From Doris montereyensis (taxonomy: Eukaryota; Mollusca; Gastropoda; Nudibranchia; Dorididae), in assembly GCA_037039925.1 (NCBI GenBank), contig JAXRKP010000174.1, positions 1 to 64,000 of the forward strand: a stretch of 64,000 bases of DNA. The letters run 5' to 3'. The notes below the pieces were generated by a model, which ran no database searches, was not told the DNA's origin, and saw nothing but the letters and a program-made list of their open reading frames with translations. Made by a program: the position numbers and the translations under genes. Each line of letters opens with the position of its first letter. The first letter of the stretch is position 1. Shown here piece by piece: positions 19,812 through 61,039 of this stretch.

Positions 19812-20987
19812 TCACAGTTCATATTCACACATTTTCACGTCCAAGCACACGTTTAAATTGGTCAACAGATAAGCTGTTGATGACTCTATTTGGCAGGGCA
19901 TTCCACTCGCAGATGGTTCAAGGGAAAAAGCTGTGTTTGTAAATGTTGGTCCAGGTATGTGGGTTGATGAATTTTTGCTGGTGATGATTTCTTGTTGAGC
20001 GAGTATATTCATTGTTGCGTTGAGAAAATAAGTCGAGATTTTCACGGTTGATGTGTCTGTGTTTATTGCTTTGTAAATATGTGTGAGGCGAGAGTGTTTT
20101 CGGCGGGTTTCCAGAGAAGACCAGTTAAGTTCCTGTAATGCTTGAGTCACGCATCCTTGTTCTCTTGACCAGCATTTTTTTACAACTCGCGCTGCCCGTC
20201 TCTGTACCTTTTCAATTTGGTCAATTTGGTATAGGTGGTGTGGATCCCATGCAGCACTAGCGTATTCTAGCGTCGGCCTAACAAGTGCTGTGTATACCTG
20301 AGATTTAATTTGCATGGGGCATTGACGCAGGTTTCGGTGGATAAACCCAAGGCATCTATTTGCTTTTGATGTGATTTCATTTATATGATCATCCCATTGG
20401 AGTTTGTTGTTGAGGCGGACTCCCAGATATGGTATGCTTTGAACGTGTTCCAGATGCTCGTTCATAAGGGTATAATCATATATGACTGGCTTTCGTTTTG
20501 GTGTAATGTTCATCACATAGCACTTTGATGGATGAAATTTCATATGCCACTCTTCAGTCCATTTTTCAAGGGTTGACAGATCTCTTTGAAGGTTTTCTGC
20601 ACTGGCTTTGTTTGTTATTTCTCGAAACAACAGGCTGTCATCCGCAAACAGTTTAAGATTTGTATCAGGGGACAGATTTTTCCCAAGATCATTTATGAAT
20701 ATTAAAAAACAGAGAGGTCCAACGACTGTGCCCTGGGGGACTCCAGATAGGACATGACAAGGTTCGCTTGATTTTCCTTTTAGGATTACTCTTTGTGTCC
20801 TACCACGGAGCCAACTTTCAAACCATTTCAGGGGCTGTTGGTTGTTTGTTTCATTATCGGATATATCGTTGGTGTTTCTTATTCCATAATTTTCTAGTTT
20901 TTGGAAGAGGCGTTGGTGGGGTACAGTGTCAAAAGCCTTACTAAAATCAAGGATTAGTAGGTCAATCTGTTTTTTGTCATCTATGAT
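19812..20987 (-). pseudogene. RT domain, C-terminal half (catalytic FADD intact)
   Basis: The frame is open from about 20987 to 19812. It covers DLLILDFSKAFDTVPH, the wing GVPQGTVVGPL, the catalytic FADD (around 20640), and the thumb/C-terminal block LEYASAAWDPH...KVQRRAARVV. These are typical of CR1/Jockey-type pol proteins. One indel near 20985 separates it from the upstream RT segment. Confidence 0.85.
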
Positions 20988-21170
20988 TTAGCTATCGACT
21001 CTAGTGTTGATATAAGTTGTGTTTCACAGGAATGGTGCTTACGGAATCCATATTGGTAGTCTACCAGTACGTTGTTTTCTTCCAGGTGGTTCATTATGGT
21101 GTGTGCTATGATATGCTCCAGTATTTTGCAAGAAATTGAAGTTAGGGATACTGGGCGGTAGTTCAAGCAA
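20981..21170 (-). pseudogene. RT domain, N-terminal fingers segment
   Basis: This segment encodes NYRPVSLTSISCKILEHIIA and then YQYGFRKHHSCETQLISTLE, the RT fingers motifs. It is shifted by one base relative to the upstream sequence (near 21172) and to the downstream palm segment (near 20985). Confidence 0.85.
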
Positions 21171-21793
21171 TGTCATCGTCTTCTTTTTTTATAAACAGCT
21201 GTGATGTTTGCTGTTTTCCAATCTTCTGGCACGAATCCGGTATTGATTGATTGTTGGAATATTGTGCAAAGATATGGCGCGATCTCATTTGCTGTTTCTT
21301 TGAGGATTTTAGAGGGGGATGTCATCTGGTCCTGTTGCCTTATGCGAGTCTAGTTGTTTAAGTTGTTTTATAACCCTGGTACAGTGATACTAATTTGTTT
21401 GATTTCAGAAATTTCGCTACTTTCAATGATTGGTAAGTTTGGGTCCTCCCGGTGAACACACTTTGATATTGATCGTTAAGAATTTTTGCTTGTTCTTTGG
21501 AGTCTGTTGTTTCTGTGCCGTCTGGTCGTTGAAGGACGCTTATTCCTGATATGTCTTTATGCTTTGATTTGATGTAAGACCAGAATCTTTTGGTTATGCG
21601 AGCGTTGTCAGGGTCTGATTCTCATCGTCAATTTCAAGTAGTTGGTTTATGTATTTGAGGTATTGTTTCCTTATTTCCTGATGAATTATTGTTCTGATTT
21701 TTCCATATTTTTGCCAATCCTTTGATTTGTTGTGGCATTTTGCAGCATTATATCTCCTCTGCTTTTGTCTTATCAACCGTTTGATCTTTTTAG

Positions 21794-22327
21794 TTATCCA
21801 CGGTAAGTGGGTAAGTGTGCTTTGCCGCTAATTGTTTTCTTGGGTATATGTATGTTCATGGAATGTGTTACAAGTTCTTTGAATATTGTCCAATTTTCAT
21901 TTACAGTTTTTGTCTCTGCATTTCTTTCGAATGTTTCGTAGTTATCTCGTTGGTCTTCTTTAATAGCATTGATGTCGCCTTTGGGGTACAGGAAAATTGA
22001 TCGAGGAGGTTTTTTCTTTATTTTCGTTTTCATTTGTACGCTGCATAAAACTGCGCTGTGGTCACTCATACCAGGGACAACACTTGTTTCCACAAGGTCA
22101 GGATTTCTTGTCAAGATGATATCAAGTATGTTTTCACCTCTTGTTGGTTCGTGAGTTACTTGCGTCAGGTTGAATTCAGTGACAATTTCAATCATTTTTT
22201 CATTTATGTGCCTGCTATATTGGGGATTTGGTCTTATTTCTTGTGCTTCCCATATGATGTCTGGAAGATTAAAATCGCCGCCTAAAAGAATGTTTGGGGT
22301 GTGTGTTCCTTGGCTATGGAGATTCAT
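21794..22327 (-). pseudogene. APE-type endonuclease domain, C-terminal part
   Basis: This segment contains LLGGDFNLPDI, LTQVTHEPTR, LDIILTRNPDLV and MSDHSAVL, the catalytic motifs of the apurinic-type endonuclease of non-LTR elements. The N-terminal half is in other frames up to about 22700. Seen directly: frames change near 22320. Confidence 0.88.
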
Positions 22328-22839
22328 GTAGTTGTTCCATCACGTCAACGCCGCGAGATGGTTTTCTATGAAAACAACCCACGTGAAGGTCTCCTGTGCC
22401 ATAGATATTTTAGTCCAAGTTATTTCACAATCAGTGTTGGCACAATTTTCTGTTGAGACTAAATTGTTTTTTACTGCGATCCTTCGCCGCGCATCCTGTC
22501 TTTCCGATATGGTGGTGGGTTTAGAAAATTTTTAATTAAATATTGCTTTACTATCTATATCGTTACTGAGGTGAGTTTCTGTCGCGAGTATAATATCTGG
22601 TGAGTGTGTTTCTATCATTTGTTCCAGTTTCAATTGTTTGTCTTGGCTAATAAGACTACGACAGTTCAAATTTATTATAGTGAGATCTTTTGAAAGTTCC
22701 TTTTTGTTTTGTTATCCTTTTTGCCTGACTGGTCAGAGTGTTGTTGATTTCCGCTGTTGTTTTTGTCTTTTCTGTGTGAATGAAAATCTGACAGCTCATT
22801 TCCTATTGCCTGTGTGTTCGTCGCGTGTTGTGTTTCGAT

Positions 22840-23277
22840 GGTGATTAGATTTCGAGGTGGGTGGTGGTCGTTGCGTAGTGTGAATGACTGGTCTTCAATC
22901 GGTGATTGTTTTGATTAAATAACGTTTACGCTTGCCACCGCTGTGACATCGCCTCGGGCCGTTCCAGAAAAATGTTTTAAAGTGTACAGTAAACAATTGT
23001 CACCAAATAAAATGCCATTAAAAAGCCGTTGAATTGAATATGATCCATTTAAAATTTGAAATATTGTAAAATTTATCTGATTAAAATCGTTAAAATGTAT
23101 TTTAAGATATTCACAACACATTCACAAATATAATGGTATAAAAATCCGAAGGAAAAATAAGATAAATCCACTGGTAAAAATGGAAAAACAACACAGCATA
23201 CAATACCAGTCTTGCCTACTAGGCTTAACAATAAACTATGAGATTTGATTACAATTCCAACATTTGGTTTTCTTTGT
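22840..23277. other. No recognised gene
   Basis: This is unassigned sequence between the LINE 5' end and the family E MITE. Confidence 0.4.
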
Positions 23278-23676
23278 TTAACCCTTTAGCGTTTAAACCG
23301 ACAAGAAACAGCACGCGCGTACCCCCACAGAAAGCTCAAAGCGGCAGAATCCAACACACCTGCCGATACAGGCCCACATTGTTCAAGCCGACAGAAACCG
23401 ACAAGTGGTACAACTCTTTTTTGTTAGCTCTAATTGGTCACATGAATGATGCTATTGTTCTAAATTTAGAATAGAATACAAGATTAAAAGTCAGGGCAGT
23501 TTCATGTGACCCACTGAGGTTAGTGGCGCGAAAGTGCAGACCAATCCGCATTCTTTTGTGTAGATCAGCTGGCAGAAAGTCATAAAAATGTAACCAAACC
23601 GGGTTGCCACAGCGAAGAGGAAGTTGATCATACAGAGCAAGATGGCCACTGCATAATGTGAGCACGAAAGGGTTAA
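23278..23676. mobile_element. MITE with TTAA ends (piggyBac-style), family E
   Basis: A 391 bp interval lies between TTAA at 23278-23281 and TTAA at 23673-23676. It starts CCCTTT and ends AAAGGG, as expected for a piggyBac-type non-autonomous element. A diverged second copy of the same body is at about 60265-60625 (shared stretch AGCTCTMATTGGTCACATGA and others). No transposase is encoded. Confidence 0.65.
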
Positions 23677-23790
23677 GTAATCAGTTATGAAAAATAGGAT
23701 CAAAATCATCAGGCTGATTACCTAACCCTTTCATGCTCACATTAAGCGATCAGTCTAATGATTTTTATCCTATTTTCCATAACGGTAATG
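23654..23790. repeat. Inverted repeat at the end of the family E MITE
   Basis: AATGTGAGCACGAAAGGGTT (23654-23673) is answered by AACCCTTTCATGCTCACATT (about 23726-23745) on the same strand. Next to them ATAGGATCAAAATCAT pairs with ATGATTTTTATCCTAT. This looks like a second element end inserted head-to-head, or a foldback. Confidence 0.6.
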
Positions 23791-24109
23791 ACATTGACAT
23801 TGACAATCGAGATTTTGTATACAATATGGCCAAATAGGATCATCCTGAAAATCAATTGTAAACAAACATACACAACTGATCACAATTGTGACTAAGCAAT
23901 CACAGTGTTCATGGATGCTTGGCGTCTTCCTACCCAAGGCCATGTTACCAGATGAGATAGCAAAGGTGAGAATTGGAAATGGAGATTTATGAGGAAAGTG
24001 TGATGAGGCAGTGACATGATGATGCTGTAGTTGACAAAAATGGATTCATTCATGCATACCAAAACACGCGATAAGCACTATGACTCTAATTCATGATAAC
24101 AACAGTGAG

Positions 24110-24535
24110 TAAACATCTGATAGTACCTGCTTAGAAAGAGTGAGTAAACATCTGATAGTACCTGCTTAGAAAGAGTGAGTAAACATCTGATAGTACCTGC
24201 TTAGAAAGAGTGAGTAAACATCTGATAGTACCTGCTTAGAAAGAGTGAGTAAACATCTGATAGTACCTGCTTAGAAACAGTGAGTAATTATCTGATAGTA
24301 CCTGCTTAGAAAGAGTGAGTAAACATCTGATAGTACCTGCTTAGAAAGAGTGAGTAAACATCTGATAGTACCTGCTTAGAAACAGTGAGTAATTATCTGA
24401 TAGTACCTGCTTAGAAAGAGTGAGTAAACATCTGATAGTACCTGCTTAGAAAGAGTGAGTAAACATCTGATAGTACCTGCTTAGAAAGAGTGAGTAAACA
24501 TCTGATAGTACCTGCTTAGAAACAGTGAGTAAAGC
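24110..24535 (+). repeat. 35 bp tandem array (12 copies)
   Basis: The unit AACATCTGATAGTACCTGCT plus TAGAAAGAGTGAGTA is nearly identical between copies. Two variants (AAACAG, AATTATC) alternate, showing block duplication. Confidence 0.95.
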
Positions 24536-25124
24536 TTAGATTACGTTTTAATTTCACAGGATATTTTCCCGATTTGTGTTTTAGTAGAATTACGCTAAAT
24601 ACTTTTAAAAAGCAGTACAGTATTCTTCTCTCATGAAATTCCCAAGTTTTGATTACAAGCAAATAAATAAAGTTATTTTATTTCTCAACGAATTCTTTCA
24701 GTAAAAATAAAGTCAGGGATTAAAGCTTTGTAAAGAATCTATTACAATATCGTTTGATTTTGAATTCAGTGATCTAATAATAGCCTTGTGACATCAGTCA
24801 ATCTAAAACTGTTTATCACATTCAACAAAACTAATGCACAGCGAAAAGTGCAACATGAAGGATGACGCACAACATCACAACTGAAAAAAATGTTATCAAC
24901 AGGCTGGATTTCTCAAAAATCTTTTGATTTGCTTAAAAAGTCTCAATCTGTACACTTACAGTACAGCATGTATACAATATCATAGATTAGATCATAAACT
25001 ATAAATAACTTTGAAAACATCAGTGATAAAGTATAAAACATTGCAACTTTCCATGACAAAATAATTTCGTAACAATCAAAATATTCTGGTATAATCAGTT
25101 ATCCTTTGCAAAGAAAGTAAAAGC
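24536..25124. other. AT-rich, no recognised gene
   Basis: Nothing supportable was seen. Confidence 0.4.
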
Positions 25125-25440
25125 AAACTTCTGTCAATGCTATTAGCCCGATAAAGCTGGAGCACACCCAGGTTTCTATAGCATGAAACAAAACAAGATA
25201 AAACATTGCCTTCTGGATTGTTTGTTTGAAGTAAACCCTGTCCACCATGCCGTTGATCTCAGGGCTGCCTACTGGACATGACGCTAGTCTGTTGTAGGTT
25301 TTACTCCCCAGATAATGCTGATCACTGATGCCCATTGGCACTTGGGTCCAGTGGGGAAATGCGTCTTTTGTCTTTTCTTAACCAGGTCCTCCAGATCTTA
25401 ATTGCAGCAGTCTAACCACTGGGCCATCCACACCCCATTT
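25125..25440 (-). repeat. Family B SINE (reverse), with family A piece inside
   Basis: On the minus strand a head GGATGGCCCAGTGGTTAGAC shows a good A box. The body AGTGGGCATCAG-like and GAAACCTGGGTG blocks follow. A 40 bp family A piece (25225-25265) interrupts it. The 28 bp array begins at its outer edge. Confidence 0.65.
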
Positions 25441-25444
25441 TACA

Positions 25445-26300
25445 GGGTAACTGTTCACTTGAGGAACAGGGGAACTGTTCACTTGGGGAACATTCTGACA
25501 CATGTTCACTTGGGGAACATTCTGACACGTGTTCACTTGGTGAACATTCTGACATGTGGCACTTGGGGAACATTCTGGACACGTGTTCACTTGGGGAACA
25601 TTCTGACACGTGTTCACTTGGGAAACATTCTAACACGTGTTCACTTGGGGAACATTCTATGTTCATTGGGGAACATTCTGACACATGTTCACTTGGGGAA
25701 CATTCTAGCACATGTTCACTTGGGAAACATTCTGACATGTATTCACTTGGGAAACATTCTGACACATGTTCACTTGAGGAACATCCAGACACGTGTTCAT
25801 TTGGGGAACATTCTGACACATATTCACTTGGGGTACATTCTTACACGTGTTCACTTGGGGAACATTCTGACACGTGTTCACTTGGTGAACATTCTGTCAC
25901 TTGGGGAACATTCTGACATGTGTTAATATGGGAAACATTCTGACACGTGTTCAGTTGGGGAACGTCCTGACATGTGTTCACTTGGGAACATTCTGATACA
26001 TGTTCACTTGGGGAATGTTCTGATGGGTGTTCAATTAGGAACATTCTGACACGTGTTCACTTGGGGAACGTTCTGACATGTGTTCACTTGGGAAACGTTC
26101 TTACAGGTGTTCACTTGGGATCATTCTGACATGTGTTCACTTGGGGAACATTCTGGCATGTGTTCTCTTGGGAACATTCTGACATGTGTTCACTTGAAGA
26201 ACATTCTGGCATATGTTCACTTGAGGAACATTCTGGCACGTGTTTACTTGGGGAAAGTTCCGACGCATGTTCACTTGGGGAACATTCTGACCATGTGTCC
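25445..26300 (+). repeat. 28 bp tandem array (about 31 copies)
   Basis: The unit GAACATTCTGACACGTGTTC plus ACTTGGGG has many variants and several shortened units. It starts at the outer end of a family B SINE. Confidence 0.93.
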
Positions 26301-26639
26301 GAAATTTTTATGGGGACACAGGTTGTGAAGTGAACAATTTTGTTCCGTTGAGAGCGGGCCAAAATGAGGGTCAACATACAAGCCGGCCTGTATTTTCTTT
26401 TTTATTTCAATTTTATGGTATCACCATCTTTCCTCCTTGTTCACCTTTTCTAACCTTGACAATGACACCAACTTATGTTCTAATTACACCGTTATAAGTT
26501 TCCTCTTTTCTATTTTTGCTTTCAAAATCTATGAATATAATCAGGGCTATCATCTTTAATTGACTGGTCAAGCACGTGGAACAGCCTCAAATCCTGACCG
26601 CTTTCACCCACAGTGGCCACGGGTCTGTCCCATTAAGTT

Positions 26640-26875
26640 ACAGATTCTGCCCTCTCCATCTGAGGAACGTTCCCCTGGTGAACAAATTCTGCCCTCTCCA
26701 TCTGAGGAACGTTCCCCTGGTGAACAAATTCTGCCCTCTCCATCTGAGGAACGTTCCCCAAGTGAACAGATTTTGCCCTCGGCATCTGAGGAATGTTCCC
26801 CATGTGAACACTTTCTGCCCTCTCCATGTGAGGAATGTTCCCCATGATCTGAGGAACGTTCCCCAAGTGAACACA
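26640..26875 (-). repeat. 42 bp tandem array (about 5.5 copies), inverted relative to the 28 bp array
   Basis: The unit holds CTCTCCATCTGAGGAACGTT and CCCCAAGTGAACAGATTCTG. The core GAACGTTCCCCAAGTGAAC is the reverse complement of the 28 bp array's GTTCACTTGGGGAACRTTC. Confidence 0.88.
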
Positions 26876-26977
26876 GGTCAGTCCGCCAACACCTGGAACT
26901 ACCTATACCGGGACTGACAGAGAGTCAACGCGGGTGATTCGCGGAGGCTGGCTGCTTAGCACTAGAGCACAGCACTA

Positions 26978-27260
<283 letters not shown>

Positions 27261-27364
27261 ACACTGACCGCGTAGAGACAAAGACAAGCGATGAGATGTG
27301 AGCGAGGTGGCGTTGGGACCATCGGCCTCAGCGAAAAATTGCCGGCCAGCCTCCGTTATTCCTG

Positions 27365-27640
27365 TACTGAGATTTCCTAGGCCAACACCAATCAGGAGGC
27401 CTGAGTTGATTTCCCAGTCTAAGGAGATTTTTTTATGGCCCTCCCGTCAATCCAGAGGCCGAATGGGGGAATCTACAAGTAACTAGGTTTATTCAGACTG
27501 CAGGGGAACGTAAAGGCTTTGTAAATAGTAACGGCAAACTACCAAGCAATCTAGATTCTACTCTGCATGAAACAAATCTGAACAATGAGCATGGGTGCTT
27601 TACCGTGACCCATTATTACTTTTACTCTCTCATCTTCACC
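27365..27640 (+). repeat. Family D SINE, decayed copy (forward)
   Basis: GGAGGCCTGAGTTGATTTCC, then AGTAACGGCAAACTACCAAG and CCGTGACCCATTATTACTTT match the family D B-box region and body in forward order. The head near 27300-27365 is not clear. Confidence 0.5.
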
Positions 27641-28059
27641 ACCTCATCCAGCAAAACGAGAAGCACGGCAGAACCAGGAAGTATATTTAAATAAAACCAT
27701 TTACGGGTACACAAATCAGATACAGATTGACTACCGTCATGCAAAAGCTGACATTACAGTATTTACAGGCACATGCAAATTTAAGGTAAAAAATATCACA
27801 GTCACAGCAGTAAAGAAATAGGAGACGGAAGATTGTCTGGAAGCTCGGCAGAAAGCCTTGCCTAGGGTGGGCAGATAGCTGGGGTTCTCCTTTCTGGCAA
27901 GCTGCCTGTCAGGTGGGCCCGTCACGCCCTGGGGCTAAAGGCAAGTCACGAGAAGAAAGGGAGAAAAAAGAAACCAACTGATTGAAGGACAAAAGATCAA
28001 CATTCTTACCAGCCTTTAAAACATCCATAATTATGTCCTATTATGTGAGCCTTTGTTGG

Positions 28060-28180
28060 TAACTGTACCTAAAGCGTTGCAATGAGGTGCGATGGTCACA
28101 GGTCGGTACTGGTACCTAAAATGTTGCAATGAGGATTGATGGTCACAGGTCGGTACTGGTACCTAAAATGTTGCAATGAG
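28060..28180 (+). repeat. About 48 bp tandem repeat (three copies)
   Basis: GGTCACAGGTCGGTACTGGT and ACCTAAAATGTTGCAATGAG are repeated directly beside the RTE endonuclease fragment. Confidence 0.8.
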
Positions 28181-28615
28181 GGTTGATGATTTAGATCTGA
28201 ATTATTTAGTAATTATCTTCATTTACTATTGTATATTTGTGAACATCTTTATGTGGGAAAAAGCTGTTGGCTGTTTTCATGTTATTCTTTAGGGAAAAAT
28301 CTATGTCTCTCTCAATTTGGAGAAGTTGTTGTCTCTCCTTAACGGTACCTATTAATTTCCCTGATGTTTAAACATTGTTGCCTACTCTAGCGTTTCAATC
28401 TCCTCCTAGAATCATTAGTTCATGTTTGGGTGTAAGATTCTCAGCCGCTATTTGTAAATTGCTTTCAAAATTCAAAGCTATCTTTTTCTTCTTTAGTGTG
28501 TCTTCGTTTGGTCCATAAGCTATTAATAATTTAATTTCTCTTTCTTTTAGTCTAATATTTACCTCTAGTCTAAGTAACTACGCTCTCTTGATTCCCAGGG
28601 CTCTCATATTGTGAT
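28180..28615 (-). mobile_element. RTE endonuclease fragment, second copy
   Basis: On the minus strand this reads RLEVNIRLKEREIKLLIAYG, PNEDTLKKKKIALNFE, MILGGD-NARVGNN (a stop replaces one codon), then MKTANSFFPHKDVHKYTIVN. It is the same family as the + copy at 52.6-55.5 kb and contains the GGDxNAR segment which that copy lacks. No RT part follows. Confidence 0.75.
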
Positions 28616-28699
28616 TTTATTATGGCAACTCCGATGTCCGAAATGGCCAACATCTTACGTGAACTTGTTGGTAAGTGTCTTAAGATTTTAGATTTGTGC

Positions 28700-29019
28700 A
28701 TATTAGGAAAAGTTAAAATTATATTTATCTTTTATTTTTAAAAACCTGCATGAGTTTGTCAGAAGTTGTAGCGATCTCAGTTTTCTAGATCTACGACTCC
28801 GTTGACCAAGTTTATGAAGTCGCCTATTTTTTTTGGATGTGTCAATTGACACAGCGATGCAATGTGTCAATTGACAAAGCGTCCATTGACACATCGAAGT
28901 GCTGGAACTCTTGTGCGCTGGAGTGTAGGTAAAGGCTATGTTTAAAATGTTTTCGCTTGTTTCAACTTCCGAGTTCTTTCCTTTTCTTTCTGGACAAACT
29001 TCAAGAAGCGAAGCTTGCA
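28700..29019 (-). other. Open frame of 105 codons, unidentified
   Basis: The minus frame has no resemblance I recognise. It carries short tandem blocks (GTGTCAATTGACACA at 28838-28890) and lies between an RTE fragment and the 44 bp array. It is probably noncoding. Confidence 0.25.
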
Positions 29020-29024
29020 CTAAT

Positions 29025-30020
29025 AGTAATAGTAACTACACTCTCTTGTTTCCCAGTCAATGTACTACAGTAATAGTAACTACACTCTCTTGTTTTCCAG
29101 TCAATGTACTACAGTAATAGTAACTACACTCTCTTGTTTCCCAGTCAATGTGCTACAGTAATAGTAACTATACTCTCTTGTTTTCCAGTCAATGTACTAC
29201 AGTAATAGTAACTACACTCTCTTGTTTTCCAGTCAATGTACTACAGTAATAGTAATTACACTCTCTTGTTTTCCAGTCAATGTACTACAGTAATAGTAAC
29301 TACACTCTCTTGTTTCCCAGTCAATGTGCTACAGTAATAGTAACTATACTCTCTTGTTTTCCAGTCAATGTACTACAGTAATAGTAACTACACTCTCTTG
29401 TTTTCCAGTCAATGTACTACAGTAATAGTAATTACACTCTCTTGTTTCCCAGTCAATGTACTACAGTAATAGTAAGTAACTACTCTCTTGTTTTCCAGTC
29501 AATGTACTACAGTAATAGTAACTACACTCTCTTGTTTCCAGTCAATGTACTACAGTAATAGTAACTACACTCTCTTGTTTTCCAGTCAATGTACTACAGT
29601 AATACTACACTCTCTTGTTTTCCAGTCAAATAGTAATAGTAACTACACTCTCTTGTTTTCCAGTCAATGTACTACAGAAATAGTAATAGTAACTACACTC
29701 TCTTGTTTTCCAGTCAATGTACTACAGTAATAGTAACTACACTCTCTTGTTTTCCAGTCAATGTACTACAGTAATAGTAACTACACTCTCTTGTTTCCAG
29801 TCAATGTACTACAGTAATAGTAACTACACTCTCTTGTTTCCAGTCAATGTACTACAGTAATAGTAACACTCTCTTGTTTCCAGTCAATGTACTACAGTAA
29901 TAGTAACTACACTCTCTTGTTTCCAGTCAATGTACTACAGTAATAGTAACTACACTCTCTTGTTTTCCAGTCAATGTACTACAGCAATAGTAACTACACT
30001 CTCTTGTTTCCAGTCAATGG
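29025..30020 (+). repeat. 44 bp tandem array (about 22 copies) with splice-acceptor-like motif
   Basis: The unit is ACTACACTCTCTTGTTTTCC AGTCAATG plus TACTACAGTAATAGTA. Each copy holds CTCTCTTGTTTTCCAG, a textbook + strand 3' splice site lookalike. A related stretch TAACTACGCTCTCTTGATTC lies at 28577 inside the adjacent RTE fragment. Confidence 0.93.
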
Positions 30021-30114
30021 TTGATGATTTCCCCTTTCTGGAATGTTTGGCACAACTTGATGGAAGTGGAAGCCTCTCAGTCGGTTGATGGACCCACTCC
30101 ACTACTCCACCCGT

Positions 30115-31322
30115 CAAACCTTACAGACAGACAGACAAACAGATAGCAAGACAGACAGAAAAAGAGAGAGACAAAGACAGACATAAAGACACATAGGAAG
30201 AGAGTGACAAAGACTGAAAGACAAACAGACAGACAGAGAGACAGAGGAAGAGAGACAAAGACAGACAAGGAAGAGAGAGACAAAGACAGACAGACAGACA
30301 GAAGGACTGACTGACAGAGAGACAGACGAAGAGAGAGACAAAGACTGACAGACAGACTGACAGAGGAAGAGAGAGACAAAGACAGACAAGGAAGAGAGAG
30401 ACAAAGACAGACAGACATAAGGACAGACTGACAGACAGACAGACAGAGGAAGAGAGAAAGACAGACAGACAGACAGATAGACAGACAGAAGAAGAGAGAG
30501 GAAAGACAGACAGACAGACAGAGGAAAAGAGGGACAAAGAAGAGAGAGACAAAGACAGACAGGCAGAAGGACAGACTGACAGACAGACAGAGAAAGAGAG
30601 AGATAAAGATTGACAGACAGACAGACAGACAGAGGAAGAGAAAAAGACAGACAAGGAAGAGAGAGACAAAGACAGACAGACAGACAGAGGAAGAGAGAGA
30701 CAAAGACAGCCAAGGAAGAGAGAGACAAAGACAGACAGACAGAAGGACAGACTGACAGACAGACAGAGAAAGAGAGAAACAAATACTGACAGATAGATAG
30801 AGGAAGAGGGAGACAAAGACAGACAAGGAAGAGAGAGAGACAAAGACAGACAGACATAAGCACAGACTGACAGACAGACAGAGGAAGAGAGAAAGACAGA
30901 CAGACAGATAGACAGACAGACAGAAGAAGAGAGAGACAAAGACAGACCGACAGACAAAGAAAAAGGGAGACAAAGACAGACAAAGAAGAGAGAGAGAAAG
31001 ACAGGCAGACAGAAGGACAGACTGTCAGACAGACAGAGAAAGAGAGAGACAAAGACTGACAGACAGACAGACAGACAGAGGAAGAGAGAGACAAAGGCAG
31101 ACAAGGAAGAGAGAGACAAAGACAGACAGACAGAAGGACAGACTGAGAGACAGACAGAGGAAGAGACAGAAAGACAGACAGATAGACAGACAAACAGAAG
31201 AAGAGAGAGCAAAGACTGACAGACAGACAAACAGAGGAAGAGAGACAAAGACAGACAAGGAAGAGAGAGAGACAAGGACAGACAGACAGACAGAGGAAGA
31301 GAGAGAAAGACAGACAGATAGA
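30115..31322. repeat. GACA-based purine-rich array with irregular higher-order units
   Basis: About 1.2 kb consists of GACAGACA and GAGAGACAAAGACAGACAAG blocks, in longer units of roughly 100-200 bp with AGGACAGACTGACAGACAGA. The minus strand is poly-CLS coding-like and is an artefact. It ends about 20 bases from an LMLN exon donor. Confidence 0.93.
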
Positions 31323-31342
31323 CAGATGTTTCCATGACTCAC

Positions 31343-61038
<29,696 letters not shown>

Positions 61039-61039
61039 C

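Larger units (their letters stand above)
19735..22840 (-). mobile_element. CR1/Jockey-group non-LTR retrotransposon (broken copy)
   Basis: Read on the minus strand, an endonuclease (about 22700-21800) is followed by a reverse transcriptase (about 21200-19812). Endonuclease motifs are INLNCRSLI, DIILATETHL, LLGGDFNLPDI, LDIILT and SDHSAVL. RT motifs are LNYRPVSLTS, YQYGFRKHHSCETQL, LDFSKAFDTVPH, SGVPQGTVVGPL, LKLFADDSLLF and YLGVRLNN. The copy has frameshifts, among them ones near 22320, 21170 and 20985, and a stop near 22530, so it is not active as read. The 3' end runs into a short (TTCTGA)n-like tail at 19740-19765, as is common in this group. The clade call is by motif style only. Confidence 0.88.

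Noticed and set aside
24110..24535. CRISPR-like regular repeats (also 3612-4350, 34095-35650)
   Set aside because: Units are contiguous without variable spacers, and the setting is a eukaryotic intron-bearing genome.
28620..28676. Possible + strand exon starting ATGGCAACTCCGATGTCCGA with a GTAAGT donor
   Set aside because: It lies beside the RTE fragment, is only about 50 bases, and has no recognised partner exon.
28703..29020. 105-codon minus frame as the missing LMLN C-terminal exon
   Set aside because: No Cys pattern or hydrophobic tail of the family, and no convincing acceptor for phase 0.
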